Shown: positions 7,078-15,589, counted from the first letter of the stretch. The stretch: 64,000 bases of DNA from Salinigranum salinum (GCF_009176545.1 NZ_VTOJ01000002.1:186001-250000); one strand, 5' to 3'. Made by a program: numbers and translations. The notes: generated from the letters alone by a model not told the origin.

Positions 7078-8112
7078 ATGAGTCGGATCGGGACCGTCGT
7101 CGTGGTCGTGATCGTCGTCCTCGCGAGCGTCGCCCTCCCGGCGTTCGGGGTGGAGACCACGACATCACCGATCACGGACGAAACGACGAGGGAACAGACC
7201 GAACCCACGACGGCCACGGACGGCAACGAGAGCGGACGCGCCGAGACCGCACCCGGCACTCGCCTCGCGGGCGCCATTGGCGTCCAGGGAGCGGAGATCG
7301 GTGGTGAACTCGAATCCCGATCGCTCGCCCACCAGCTGAACCGCTCGGCGTCGAACGACTCGAAGGCGGCGGTGGTGGCGCGACAGGCGAATCAGAGCGA
7401 GCGTCGACTCGCAGCGCTCCGTGCCGAGTCGACGCGCCTCGAGGCGGCCCGCGAGAACGGAACCATCAGCGAGAACGAGTACCGGGTCCGAACGGCACAG
7501 CTGAGCGCGCGGATCACCACCGTCCGCCGCGTGACTGACCGCACGACGGCGGCCGCGACGGCGCTGCCGGACGAGGCGCTCCGTCGGAACGGCGTGGACG
7601 TGACGACGCTCCGCTCGCTTCGCACACGGGCGAACGAACTCGGTGGGGCCCGGATGTCGGCCGTCGCACGCGAGGTGGTCGGACCGACGGCTGATGCCGG
7701 GTTCGGCCCCGACCGCGCCGGGAACCGGACGCGTGGGCCACCGGCCGAGCCGGGCGCGGACGCTCCCGGTCGGAACGACGGGCAGCGTGAGCAGCGACCG
7801 TCGGGAGAGCGGCCCGACGACGCCGGCGAGAACGCGCAGGCCGGCGACCGACAGTCGGGCGACAGGCGGGACGGATCCAGCGCCCGCAACGAGAACGCGA
7901 CCGGGGAAGGTTCGTCGAACGGGAGTGGTTCCCCGGACGAGAGTAGTTCGTCGAACGAGAGTGGTCCGCCGAACGAGGGGGGCCCGTCGAACGCCGACGA
8001 CGGTGAGGGCGGCCAGGGTGAGAACGGGTCGGGCGGCCCGCCCGACGACCCTGGGCGGAGTGGTGAGGCGCGCGAGCGCGAGTCGGCACGGACGACCGAT
8101 ACGGACGGCTGA
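7078..8112 (+). CDS. Secreted protein with helical domain and long disordered acidic tail
   Basis: This protein of about 344 residues has an N-terminal hydrophobic signal segment (VVVVVIVVLASVALPAFG), a Thr/Glu-rich stretch, a helical region (about residues 70-215, rich in Arg/Ala/Glu with coiled-coil character) and a tail of over 120 residues of Asp/Glu/Gly/Ser/Asn. No transmembrane anchor or PGF-CTERM is visible at the end. A TATA box (GATATAAG, 7042-7049) lies about 30 bases before the ATG at 7078. It follows the membrane HTH gene on the same strand with its own promoter. Possibly one of the haloarchaeal secreted DUF7096-type proteins, but this is not certain. Confidence 0.65.
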   Translation: MSRIGTVVVVVIVVLASVALPAFGVETTTSPITDETTREQTEPTTATDGNESGRAETAPGTRLAGAIGVQGAEIGGELESRSLAHQLNRSASNDSKAAVVARQANQSERRLAALRAESTRLEAARENGTISENEYRVRTAQLSARITTVRRVTDRTTAAATALPDEALRRNGVDVTTLRSLRTRANELGGARMSAVAREVVGPTADAGFGPDRAGNRTRGPPAEPGADAPGRNDGQREQRPSGERPDDAGENAQAGDRQSGDRRDGSSARNENATGEGSSNGSGSPDESSSSNESGPPNEGGPSNADDGEGGQGENGSGGPPDDPGRSGEARERESARTTDTDG

Positions 8113-8338
8113 CGGCGGCGCCTCGGGCTGCCGCCTCCGTATGCCGACGTCCTGGTCGCCGACGCCGGTACACCGACTGACGCTTCCGGGAACCCACGTC
8201 GGTCCGTTCGTCGGCGGAATTTTCTCGGTGGTCCGTCGACGACAGAGACGCCGAGTGCGAAGCCGCAGGACTGTTCCGAACGCGTGTCAGTCCGTCACGA
8301 GATACAATTAAATCACTCCCATCCGTTACTGTACGCAG

Positions 8339-8740
8339 ATGGAGTCCGCGTTCGCAGTCGTCGCGCTCCCCGTCGGGCTCGTGCTCGTCGCCGTGAGCGT
8401 CGTTACTGCGGCGCTGTACACGCCGTACACGACGTCGCGCGTCGACACGGCGATCACCGCGTTCATCGGCGTCACGCTCCAGTTGGGGAGCCTGATCGCC
8501 ACCTCCTCGGCGGTCCTCTTCGTGTTCGGCTCGCTGGGCTTTGCGGGACTCGAGGTCCCCCTGCTGGTCCAGGTCGTCCTCGCGTACGCCGCGAGCCACC
8601 TCACGATCTACGTCGCCTGCCTGAAAGTGACCTCGTTGCAAGAGCGTCCACTGGACCCCGGTGTCGTCCTCCAGTCGGGACCACTGCGACTGTTCTCGCC
8701 GGGGCCCGAACCAGCGGAATCGACCGCAGACGACCCCTGA
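8339..8740 (+). CDS. Small membrane protein, three to four spans, function unknown
   Basis: The 133-residue product has hydrophobic segments near residues 4-24, 38-68 and 70-95, then a short polar tail ending in acidic residues. A TATA-like ACAATTAAATC (about 8303-8313) lies roughly 28 bases before the ATG, consistent with a leaderless mRNA. I do not recognise the family. Confidence 0.6.
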   Translation: MESAFAVVALPVGLVLVAVSVVTAALYTPYTTSRVDTAITAFIGVTLQLGSLIATSSAVLFVFGSLGFAGLEVPLLVQVVLAYAASHLTIYVACLKVTSLQERPLDPGVVLQSGPLRLFSPGPEPAESTADDP

Positions 8741-8778
8741 ACGGCGGTTCGTACCGAACGTCCGACGCGCGTCTGTCA

Positions 8779-8806
8779 CAAAGTATATATTCACGTCGAA
8801 GATATA
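8779..8806. promoter_or_regulatory. A/T-rich near-palindromic element, possible bidirectional promoter
   Basis: AGTATATATTC and GAAGATATACG face each other across CAC-GT, giving an inverted GTATAT...ATATAC in a GC-rich gap. It could hold TATA boxes for both directions, yet no protein gene starts within 100 bases on either strand; the zinc-ribbon gene starts at 8991. Either it is a protein-binding palindrome or it drives a non-coding transcript through 8810-8950. Confidence 0.35.
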
Positions 8807-8990
8807 CGCTAACAGACCGAGGAGGTCCAGCGGCAGACTGCGGGTAGGGGTACGCGCATCTGACGCTGCCTCCCGGCGCATTATCCGAAGCGTAGCGACG
8901 GTGAGCGACGGCACTCCGGTTCGTGCGTGTCGAACGCGAGCCGTCGGTAGTTATTTGCCAGCTACCATCATATTCGTTCATGAGAATCCG

Positions 8991-9113
8991 ATGGCTACGA
9001 CAGCAATCGCCCACTGCACGAACTGCGGGTGGACCGGCGAGCAGCTGGAACTGGACGACGCCCACGGGGGGCCGGCGTGTCCAGCGTGCGGGGCTCGAGT
9101 CACGGTTCGGTGA
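8991..9113 (+). CDS. Small zinc-ribbon protein (40 aa)
   Basis: The product has two CxxC pairs (HCTNCGWTG and ACPACGAR) separated by about 20 residues, the layout of a single zinc ribbon. Such tiny zinc-binding proteins are abundant in haloarchaea, and their functions are mostly unknown. The ATG at 8991 is the first start in frame before the first cysteine pair. It sits upstream of the S-layer locus with 99 bases before the next gene. Confidence 0.65.
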   Translation: MATTAIAHCTNCGWTGEQLELDDAHGGPACPACGARVTVR

Positions 9114-9212
9114 TCAAATCCCGGTCGTGACGATGCCGCTCCACCCCGTGGGGTGGGAGGCGTCGACCGGCGAGGACACGCTCAAGGGGCCTCAGGTCGT
9201 GTCCCGACACGC

Positions 9213-10172
9213 ATGACGATTCCCCGCACACTCGTCGTCTCCGTGGTCGCCCTCCTCGTCGTCGCGGGCGTGACCGGTGCCGTGTCGGCACCCCGCGATC
9301 GGCCGGCGGAGACGGAACCGCCCGTCCGCGTCTTCGTGGACGAGACGCTCGACGTCTCCGCCGTGGAGTTGACTGGCGGGGGGACCGTCGGTACCGATCC
9401 CGTGGCACTCGCCGGCGTGGCGGGTGAGGCCGACGGCGTGATCGAGAACGTCGACGATCCGACCGACGCCGACTTCGGTGGGTTCGCGACCGGGAGCTAC
9501 GACGTTCGTGCCGACGATGACGACCGGGCGGAGTTCTCCGTCGTGGAGCCGCGCGTGACGAGCGTCGTCGTGAGGAACCAGAACGGCGCCAACGTGACGA
9601 ACGGCTGGGAACCGAGCGGTGCCAGCCTCACCGTCACCGCCGAGTACAACTTCGACGAGGCCGACCGCCTCGACCTGACCGTCGAGGCTCCCGACGGGCT
9701 GGAGGTGACCAGCACGGTCGCGTCCCGCGATCGGTTCACCACGAGCGGCGGGTCGGTCAGTCTCGACCTCTCGGACGAGGCGGACGGGACTTTCCGGATC
9801 ACGGTCGAAGGGAGCGACCTCGAGGACGCGTCCAGAACAGTGACCGTCCGGACGGGACCACGTCGGACGGCGACAGCGACCGCGACGCGGACGGCGACAC
9901 CCACCCGGACCGCGACGCCCGAGACGACCGCGACGATCACTCGAACGGCGACGCCCACGGAGACCACGGAACCGACGCCGACGCCCTCGCCCACAGCGAC
10001 GCCCACGGCGACCACGGAGCCGACACCGACGGAGCCACCGGATACCACGGCCCCCTCCACACCGACCGCTCCGTCGACCACGACCCGGACCACGACGCCG
10101 GGGTTCGGTCCGATCGTCGCACTGGTCGCGGTGGGAGGCGTCGCGCGCCTCCTGCACCGACGACGGGAGTGA
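9213..10172 (+). CDS. Short S-layer-like surface protein with PGF-CTERM
   Basis: This secreted protein of 319 residues has a signal peptide (MTIPRTLVVSVVALLVV), two beta-sandwich-like segments, a long Thr/Pro-rich stalk (about residues 215-290) and a C-terminal PGF-CTERM signal (PGFGPIVAL, hydrophobic helix, HRRRE). PGF-CTERM proteins are processed by archaeosortase A and lipid-anchored at the cell surface. The domain region parallels the first part of the S-layer glycoprotein downstream: matching landmarks include SVVEPRVTS versus SVVEPSVTD, AEYNFDEADRLDLTVE versus GEWNFDSAERVEVTVE, and GSDLEDASRTVTV versus EEDLDSASRSATF. It is therefore a short paralogue placed directly upstream. Confidence 0.85.
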   Translation: MTIPRTLVVSVVALLVVAGVTGAVSAPRDRPAETEPPVRVFVDETLDVSAVELTGGGTVGTDPVALAGVAGEADGVIENVDDPTDADFGGFATGSYDVRADDDDRAEFSVVEPRVTSVVVRNQNGANVTNGWEPSGASLTVTAEYNFDEADRLDLTVEAPDGLEVTSTVASRDRFTTSGGSVSLDLSDEADGTFRITVEGSDLEDASRTVTVRTGPRRTATATATRTATPTRTATPETTATITRTATPTETTEPTPTPSPTATPTATTEPTPTEPPDTTAPSTPTAPSTTTRTTTPGFGPIVALVAVGGVARLLHRRRE

Positions 10173-10310
10173 CGTCCCCGGAGGCCGACCGTCCCCCGAA
10201 CCGTCGTGCCCGCCCGGTCGCGACGTCGCAATCATCAACTCTACGAATGCTGATCGTTCGGTGCCGTTCCCAGCCGAGTCCGACCCGAAAATCGACACCG
10301 GACGGGAGGA

Positions 10311-10410
10311 GGGATTATATCCTTTCTGATGTGACGGATAGTTTATAACACAAGACTTTTACCGAAAACGCCAGTGAGCTTTGGGCGTACCCCTACCCAT
10401 GACGGCGTAG
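10311..10410 (+). promoter_or_regulatory. S-layer gene promoter region and leader with a mini-ORF
   Basis: Two TATA-like blocks precede the S-layer gene: GATTATATCC (10312-10321) and GTTTATAACA (10341-10350). Transcription from the second would give a leader of roughly 115 bases, long for a haloarchaeal gene. The leader contains a three-codon ORF, ATG ACG GCG TAG (10399-10410), preceded by GCGTACCCCTACCC (10385-10398). A long structured leader is plausible for such a highly expressed mRNA. Confidence 0.5.
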
Positions 10411-10492
10411 CGGAGTACCGCCCTCCCACCGACCTGGTGTGGTCCCCCCCGGGTCGAAACGGTACGTCGTCGACTGCAGTCCCCGCACAACC

Positions 10493-13297
10493 ATGTCACG
10501 AAACAACGATACGATCCGTGCGGTCGTACTCGCGGCGCTGATGGTCCTCTCGGTCTTCGCAGGGACCGTCGCGTTCACGGGTACGGCCGCCGCGGCGCCT
10601 GTCGACGGCATCTCCAACGTGTCCTCGACAGACGTCCGCGCAGGACAGGACGAATCGGTTCAGAAGATCACCTTCGACGTCGGCGCCAGCGGCGGCGGCG
10701 CGTCGGATACCATCAACATCAACACCACCGGCTCGGGTCTCGACACCGTCACCGACGTGACGGCGAAGTCGTCCGACACCGGTGCCATCGTGGTCGACTC
10801 CACCGACGTGGACGGCACGCAAGGTAACGTCACGGTCGACGTCACGGACCAGACGTCCGGTGACGACAACGCGACGGTTTACGTCTACGTGACGCACGAC
10901 CTGTCGTCCGTGTCGCCAGGCACGAGCCTGACGGCGACGGTCGACACCCCTGACGCCACCAGCGACAGCGATGGCTTCACCGCCATCGACGGCGAGGTCG
11001 ACCCCGTCGTGCAGGGCCCGAACGGTCGGGTCTTCCTGGGTGACGACAGCGTCGACATCTCGGCGATCGCCGGTATCCCCACGTCGGGCAGCACGACGCT
11101 GTTCGGCACGAGCGGGAACGCCGACGGTGGCCAGGCCGACGTCAGTGACGTCGAGAGCGTCGACATCTCCGACGCGAACAACTTCGAGACGGGCGCGTAC
11201 AACGCCTCGGACTCGGACGGCAACTCCGTGCTCTCGGTCGTCGAACCCAGCGTGACGGATCTCACGATCTACAGCGGCACCACGACCGACACGGACATCA
11301 CTGACGGGTCGGTCACGTCCGACACCGACAACGTCCTCGTCGAGGGCGAGTGGAACTTCGACAGCGCCGAGCGCGTCGAAGTCACCGTCGAAGACGAGGA
11401 CGGTCTGGACGTCACCGACCAGCTCACGACCGACGACTCGATCAACAACTCCGGCGGCACGCTCCAGCTCACCGGTGTCGAGGACCTCGACACGGGCGAG
11501 TACACGGTGACGCTCGAAGGCGAGGAGGACCTCGACAGTGCCTCCCGCAGCGCGACGTTCACCATCCGCGACGAGGACCAGACGGTCTCGCTGAGCTCGT
11601 CGACCGTCACGCAGGGTGACGACGTCGTCGCCACGGTCACGGGCACGCCCGGCCAGTGGGGCGTCGTGAAGATCGACGCCGAGGACATCGACCCCGACGA
11701 TCCGACGACCGATGCTGCCGAGTCGATCTTCCCCGAAGCCGGTGACCTCGAGTTCGCCGACGGCACCGCCAGCCTCTCGGGTGGCTCCTCGGGCACCATC
11801 GACGACGAGTGGGTCTTCGCCGTCGTCGACCTCGGCGACTCTGGCGACGCACAGGTCCGCATCGAGTCCGAGAACCTCTCGGACGGCACGCTCGACGTCG
11901 AGTTCAACCAGCTCGACACGACGAGCGAGCCCGCCGCCAACAGCGAGGTCGTCGCGGACGGCCTCAACGAGAGCGCCGACGATTCGGCCGAGCTGACGGT
12001 CGAGGAGCGGAGCATCAACATCACGTCCGCCCCGAACGTCGTTCGGGTCGGTGAGGAGTTCACCATCGAGGGCACCGCGCCCGAGTCCGACGACGTGAAG
12101 GCGTACGCCCGCATCGACGACGACTGGGAGCCGCTCGAAGACGAGGACGGTGACCTCTCCGAGGACGACGTCGACAGCAACGGCGAGTGGTCGGTGGACA
12201 TCGACTCGGGCAACGAGCTCGACCTCCCAGACAACTACCGCATCGCGATCGTCGCCGACCCGGTCGAGGACTCGACCGGCACGAACCTCATCGGTGAGAG
12301 CACCACGGTCGACTCGGACGACTACGGCGAGTTCGACACGAAGGCCTCGACGTCCGTCCGGACGGTCGCCGGTGACCTGACGGCCGAACTGTCGTCGGAG
12401 ACGGTCGCCTCCGACGAGGGCGACGAGATCACCGTGTCGGGCACGGCGCTCGGCCAGGGTGACGACGTCCGCATCTACGTCGTCGGCCCGCGCGGTGACC
12501 TCTACGACACCGGCGGTGAACTCTCCGACAGCGCCTCGTTCTCGGACGTCGAGTACGAGGTCGAGGACAACGAGTTCTCCGAGGACTTCGACGGCATCTT
12601 CGACACGCGTGGTCAGTACACGTTCATCGTGGTCGGCCAGGGCCGTGACGGCCAGTTCGCCGACAACAACGACGACGTCGAGGACAGCGGTGGCATCGTC
12701 AGCGACGGCCGGACGCCCCAGCAGGCGATCAGCCTGATCCGTGACGAGCACGCCGGTGCCGGCTCGGACGACCAGGTCGTCGAGCTGACGCTCGCGGCGG
12801 AGAACCCGCAGCTGACGATCGACGACTTCACCACGGACGGGCAGGTCGCCCAGGGTGAGGTCACGATCACGGGTAGCTCGAACCGCGAGGACGGGACGAC
12901 CGTCTTCATCGAGGTGCTCGGCGAGAACGAGAACGTGATCGCGTCGACGGAGACGGAAGTCAACGGTTCGACCAGCTCGTGGGAGACCACCATCGACATG
13001 TCGGATGTCGAGACGGGTACCTACACGCTGCGCGCCGATGACGACGCCTCCTCGGCCGAACTCGAGTTCGAGCTCGTAGAGGAGATCAGCACGCCGACGG
13101 CAACCCCGACGGAGACCCCGACGGCAACCCCGACGGAGACCCCGACGGCAACCCCGACGGAGACCCCGACGCCCTCGGACGGCACGCCGACCGACACGCC
13201 GACGGAGACGACGTCGCAGCAGACGCCCGGCTTCGGTGTGATCGTCGCGCTGGTGGCGCTGCTCGCCGCTGCGCTGCTGGCGTACCGTCGCGACTAA
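10493..13297 (+). CDS. csg: S-layer glycoprotein
   Basis: This is the main cell-wall protein that forms the two-dimensional lattice around the cell. The 934-residue precursor has a 34-residue signal peptide (charged start MSRNNDTIR, hydrophobic core, cleavage near AAAAPVDG), many acidic Ig-like repeats, numerous N-glycosylation sequons (N-x-S/T, e.g. NISS, NESA), a short Thr/Pro stalk with repeats of TPTATPTE near 13090-13180, and a PGF-CTERM tail (PGFGVIVALVALL, then AYRRD). The tail marks it for archaeosortase A cleavage and lipid attachment. I chose ATG 10493 since it begins the signal peptide; the upstream in-frame ATG at 10439 would add 18 untypical residues. Confidence 0.95.
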   Translation: MSRNNDTIRAVVLAALMVLSVFAGTVAFTGTAAAAPVDGISNVSSTDVRAGQDESVQKITFDVGASGGGASDTININTTGSGLDTVTDVTAKSSDTGAIVVDSTDVDGTQGNVTVDVTDQTSGDDNATVYVYVTHDLSSVSPGTSLTATVDTPDATSDSDGFTAIDGEVDPVVQGPNGRVFLGDDSVDISAIAGIPTSGSTTLFGTSGNADGGQADVSDVESVDISDANNFETGAYNASDSDGNSVLSVVEPSVTDLTIYSGTTTDTDITDGSVTSDTDNVLVEGEWNFDSAERVEVTVEDEDGLDVTDQLTTDDSINNSGGTLQLTGVEDLDTGEYTVTLEGEEDLDSASRSATFTIRDEDQTVSLSSSTVTQGDDVVATVTGTPGQWGVVKIDAEDIDPDDPTTDAAESIFPEAGDLEFADGTASLSGGSSGTIDDEWVFAVVDLGDSGDAQVRIESENLSDGTLDVEFNQLDTTSEPAANSEVVADGLNESADDSAELTVEERSINITSAPNVVRVGEEFTIEGTAPESDDVKAYARIDDDWEPLEDEDGDLSEDDVDSNGEWSVDIDSGNELDLPDNYRIAIVADPVEDSTGTNLIGESTTVDSDDYGEFDTKASTSVRTVAGDLTAELSSETVASDEGDEITVSGTALGQGDDVRIYVVGPRGDLYDTGGELSDSASFSDVEYEVEDNEFSEDFDGIFDTRGQYTFIVVGQGRDGQFADNNDDVEDSGGIVSDGRTPQQAISLIRDEHAGAGSDDQVVELTLAAENPQLTIDDFTTDGQVAQGEVTITGSSNREDGTTVFIEVLGENENVIASTETEVNGSTSSWETTIDMSDVETGTYTLRADDDASSAELEFELVEEISTPTATPTETPTATPTETPTATPTETPTPSDGTPTDTPTETTSQQTPGFGVIVALVALLAAALLAYRRD

Positions 13298-13750
13298 CGA
13301 ACCACGACTGACCGGCGGAACCGGTCACCCGGTGCGGTTTCATTTTTCGGCACGACCTGATCGCGACGAGTGGCAACGCTGGAACGTGATCTGTCCGTGT
13401 GACCCGGGGGTGCGTAACTGTTTTACACGACGCGTGATACAATCGAACGGGACCTGGTCCCCGTCTGTCATGGTACCCCGTCTGGGTAACGGGGTCACCT
13501 TTTCGTCCCCGCCGGCGGTGTAGACGACGCCGACGCTCCGCCGAGCCGCCTGTGACTTCGTACCCCGACGGTCGTCGGCTGCCGCGCCGTGGATCGAGCC
13601 GGTGCAACGGTCCCGGAGGGACGTCCCGTTCGCGTCGAGAGGTGAAACCAGCGCGAAGGTCCCGGAGCCCGAAGAAGTCGACAGCGAGCCGAGACACCTC
13701 GTCTCGGGAGTGGTCAGTGTGTTTATGTCGGCGAGAGCCTCAGCGCCGAC
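13298..13750. other. 453-base gap with a hairpin and promoter
   Basis: No convincing protein gene is present. A T-rich TTTCATTTTT lies at 13338-13347, soon after the S-layer gene, and may act as its terminator. ACCCCGT (13475-13481) pairs with ACGGGGT (13489-13495) to make a 7-bp hairpin followed by CCTTTT, another terminator-like structure. GTTTATGTC near 13720 is the likely TATA box of the next gene, about 30 bases before its ATG. Confidence 0.35.
13475..13504 (+). terminator. Hairpin followed by T-run
   Basis: ACCCCGT and ACGGGGT form a perfect 7-bp stem with a 7-base loop, followed closely by CCTTTT. It is about 180 bases after the S-layer stop. Archaeal termination relies mainly on T-runs, so the hairpin may be incidental. 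Confidence 0.3.
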
Positions 13751-14674
13751 ATGAATAGACTCGCGTCGGCCCGCGAACTGTACGCCGAAGGGGGGTCAAA
13801 AACACTGGCGGTCTGGGTGGCCGATTACCTGTTGACGAACCACCCGGTCAGTCCGAAACTGCAGTCGCTGCTCGGCGCGGAGCTCCACCAGCAGCTGTGG
13901 GCGTACACGAAGTTGGGGTACTGGCCCGACGTCAGGGAGCCGCGGACGTTCAACGAGAAAGTCCTGCACCGGAAGCTGTTCACCGACGACGATCGCTTCT
14001 CGACGCTCGAGGACAAGTGGGCCGCGAGGGAGTACGTGGCCGATCGCGTCGGCCGGGACGTGTTGCCCGAGGTGTACCACTCGACCGACCGCCCGGAGAC
14101 GATACCCTTCGACTCGCTCCCAGACGGGTACGTCGTCAAACCCACACACCTCTGCGGTGCCATCGAGATCGTCGACGAGGAGGACGATCCCGACGAGACT
14201 GCCCTCGTGCGTCAGTGTCGAGAGTGGCTCGACGAGGTACACGGACAGCTGAGAGCCGAGTACTGGTACGACGACATCGAACCACGGATCCTCGTGGAGG
14301 AGCGTCTGCACGGTCAGGGGCCTCACGTCCCGCTCGACTACAAACTGTACGTCTTTCACGGGCACGTGGCGTACGTCGGTGTCCACGTCGACCGGTTCGC
14401 CGGACAGACGGTGCGGTACTACGACCGCGAGTGGATCCCACAGGAGTTCTCGGTCGCGGTGGAGGTCGGGCCGGAGGTCGACGAGCCCGAACGGTTCGAC
14501 GAGATGATTTCTGTAGCCGAGGAGCTGGCGAAGGGCCTCGACTTCGTACGGGTCGATCTGTACCACGTGGACGGGGGGCGGATCGTGTTCGGCGAGTTGA
14601 CCGTCGCACCGGGCTCCGGAACGCTCCGGTTCGTCCCCGAAGAGTACGACCAGGAGTTCGGGTCGTACTGGTGA
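13751..14674 (+). CDS. TupA-like ATP-grasp protein
   Basis: The 307-residue protein fits the TupA-like ATP-grasp family (PF14305), named for a teichuronopeptide biosynthesis protein and usually found in polysaccharide or surface-glycan loci. Visible features are the family opening (LGYWPDVREPRTFNEKVLHRKL), a central nucleotide-binding segment (YVVKPTHLCGA), ILVEERL, the DYKLYVFHG strand and a metal/ATP-binding end (LDFVRVDLYHVDGGRIVFGELT). ATP-grasp enzymes join a carboxylate to an amine or thiol. Its place just after the S-layer gene suggests a role in modifying the cell surface; the substrate is unknown. A TATA box about 30 bases upstream implies independent expression. Confidence 0.8.
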   Translation: MNRLASARELYAEGGSKTLAVWVADYLLTNHPVSPKLQSLLGAELHQQLWAYTKLGYWPDVREPRTFNEKVLHRKLFTDDDRFSTLEDKWAAREYVADRVGRDVLPEVYHSTDRPETIPFDSLPDGYVVKPTHLCGAIEIVDEEDDPDETALVRQCREWLDEVHGQLRAEYWYDDIEPRILVEERLHGQGPHVPLDYKLYVFHGHVAYVGVHVDRFAGQTVRYYDREWIPQEFSVAVEVGPEVDEPERFDEMISVAEELAKGLDFVRVDLYHVDGGRIVFGELTVAPGSGTLRFVPEEYDQEFGSYW

Positions 14675-14801
14675 CGCCGAGCCGATCGTGGTCGTCCCCC
14701 GCACACGAGCGGAGGAGTATCGATCCGAACTGGAGCGTTGTCTCACCGGGTTCGACCCCGCCGATCGCTCGACAGCGCGCTCACGTCCGTTCGCGCGCAG
14801 A

Positions 14802-14827
14802 AACGAGCCAGGGACGAGATCTCGAAC
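14802..14827 (-). repeat. Partial copy of the tRNA-Thr 3' end
   Basis: The sequence ACGAGCCAGGGACGAGATCT, continuing CGAACC, repeats the T-arm/acceptor end of the tRNA-Thr gene (14912-14937, ACGAGCCAGGGACGGGATTC...) with one base change and one insertion. It lies 110 bases beyond the tRNA 3' end. Duplicated tRNA 3' ends are the classic footprint of integrase-mediated insertion, but no integrase is present, so this may be a remnant. Confidence 0.55.
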
Positions 14828-14915
14828 CACGGTCGCTCCGCTCGTGTCACTCGCGTCGCTCTCTGCTTCGAATCCCGCCGAGACAGTCGGTCCTCGCTAT
14901 CGCTCGGACACGACG

Positions 14916-14989
14916 AGCCAGGGACGGGATTCGAACCCGTGAAGTCTCGATTACAAGTCGAGTGCATGAACCGCCCATGCTCCCCTGGC
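14916..14989 (-). tRNA. tRNA-Thr (anticodon TGT)
   Basis: The 74-base gene folds into a full cloverleaf: acceptor GCCAGGG/CCCTGGC, D stem GCAT/ATGC, anticodon stem CTCGA/TCGAG with loop CTTGTAA, and T stem ACGGG/CCCGT around TTCGAAT. The anticodon TGT reads ACA and related threonine codons. CCA is not encoded. Its 3' end is copied 110 bases further downstream. Confidence 0.93.
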
Positions 14990-15000
14990 GCGTCTCGGAG

Positions 15001-15489
15001 TTATCCGTCCTCCTTTGAGTGTGTATCGCTTCGGGCCGGCTTCTCCAGTTCCACGCGGTGTGGGCGGTAGCCGTGTCGCTCGTAGAACCGCCGGGCGTCC
15101 TCGTTGTCGGCCATCGCCTCGAGCGCGACGACGTCGGCCCCGTCGTCGACGAGAGCGGACTCCGCCGCGGCGAGCAGTGCGTTCCCGACGCCGCGGTCGC
15201 GGGCGTCGGGCACGACGAAGAGGTTGTGGACGACGCCACGCGTGACCGTCTGCTCGTAGGAGCCGTGTTCCAGTCCGAACATGACGAAGCCGACGATACC
15301 GTCGTCTCGGACGACTCGCACGCCGCCGGTGACGACGTGGCTCGCGAGCGCCTCGCGGGCGGGCGTCCGGTTCGGTTCCGCCGCGAGGTGTGAGCCGTAC
15401 GCGTGCTGGTCGGACGCGAGCTCGACCCAGAGGTCCACGAGCCGGTCGAGGTCGGCCAGCGTCGCCGACTCGGTGTCCGGAGTAGTCAC
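15001..15489 (-). CDS. GNAT-family N-acetyltransferase
   Basis: The 162-residue protein has the GNAT fold: N-terminal helix pair (ATLADLDRLVDLWVELASDQ), a central beta strand (GIVGFVMFGLE), the acetyl-CoA pyrophosphate loop region (NLFVVPDARDRGVGNALL, matching the V-x-x-x-x-R-x-x-G-x-G/A signature) and the C-terminal strand with ARRFYERHGYRPHRVELEK. It transfers an acetyl group from acetyl-CoA to an amine of unknown substrate. It starts with GTG at 15489 and ends 11 bases before the tRNA-Thr 5' end, with both on the minus strand. Confidence 0.88.
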   Translation of the reverse strand: MTTPDTESATLADLDRLVDLWVELASDQHAYGSHLAAEPNRTPAREALASHVVTGGVRVVRDDGIVGFVMFGLEHGSYEQTVTRGVVHNLFVVPDARDRGVGNALLAAAESALVDDGADVVALEAMADNEDARRFYERHGYRPHRVELEKPARSDTHSKEDG

Positions 15490-15589
15490 ATCTACACATT
15501 CTCCCTTGGATAGTTGGATATTCCGACGGATCTGTCACACGTCGCCGCGAGATGATACACGCGATCTGATACGTTCGGCGGTGTGAGGA

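Noticed and set aside
10496..12751. 751-codon minus-strand open frame opposite the S-layer gene
   Set aside because: Mirror frame of the repetitive acidic S-layer coding sequence; no start context or homology.
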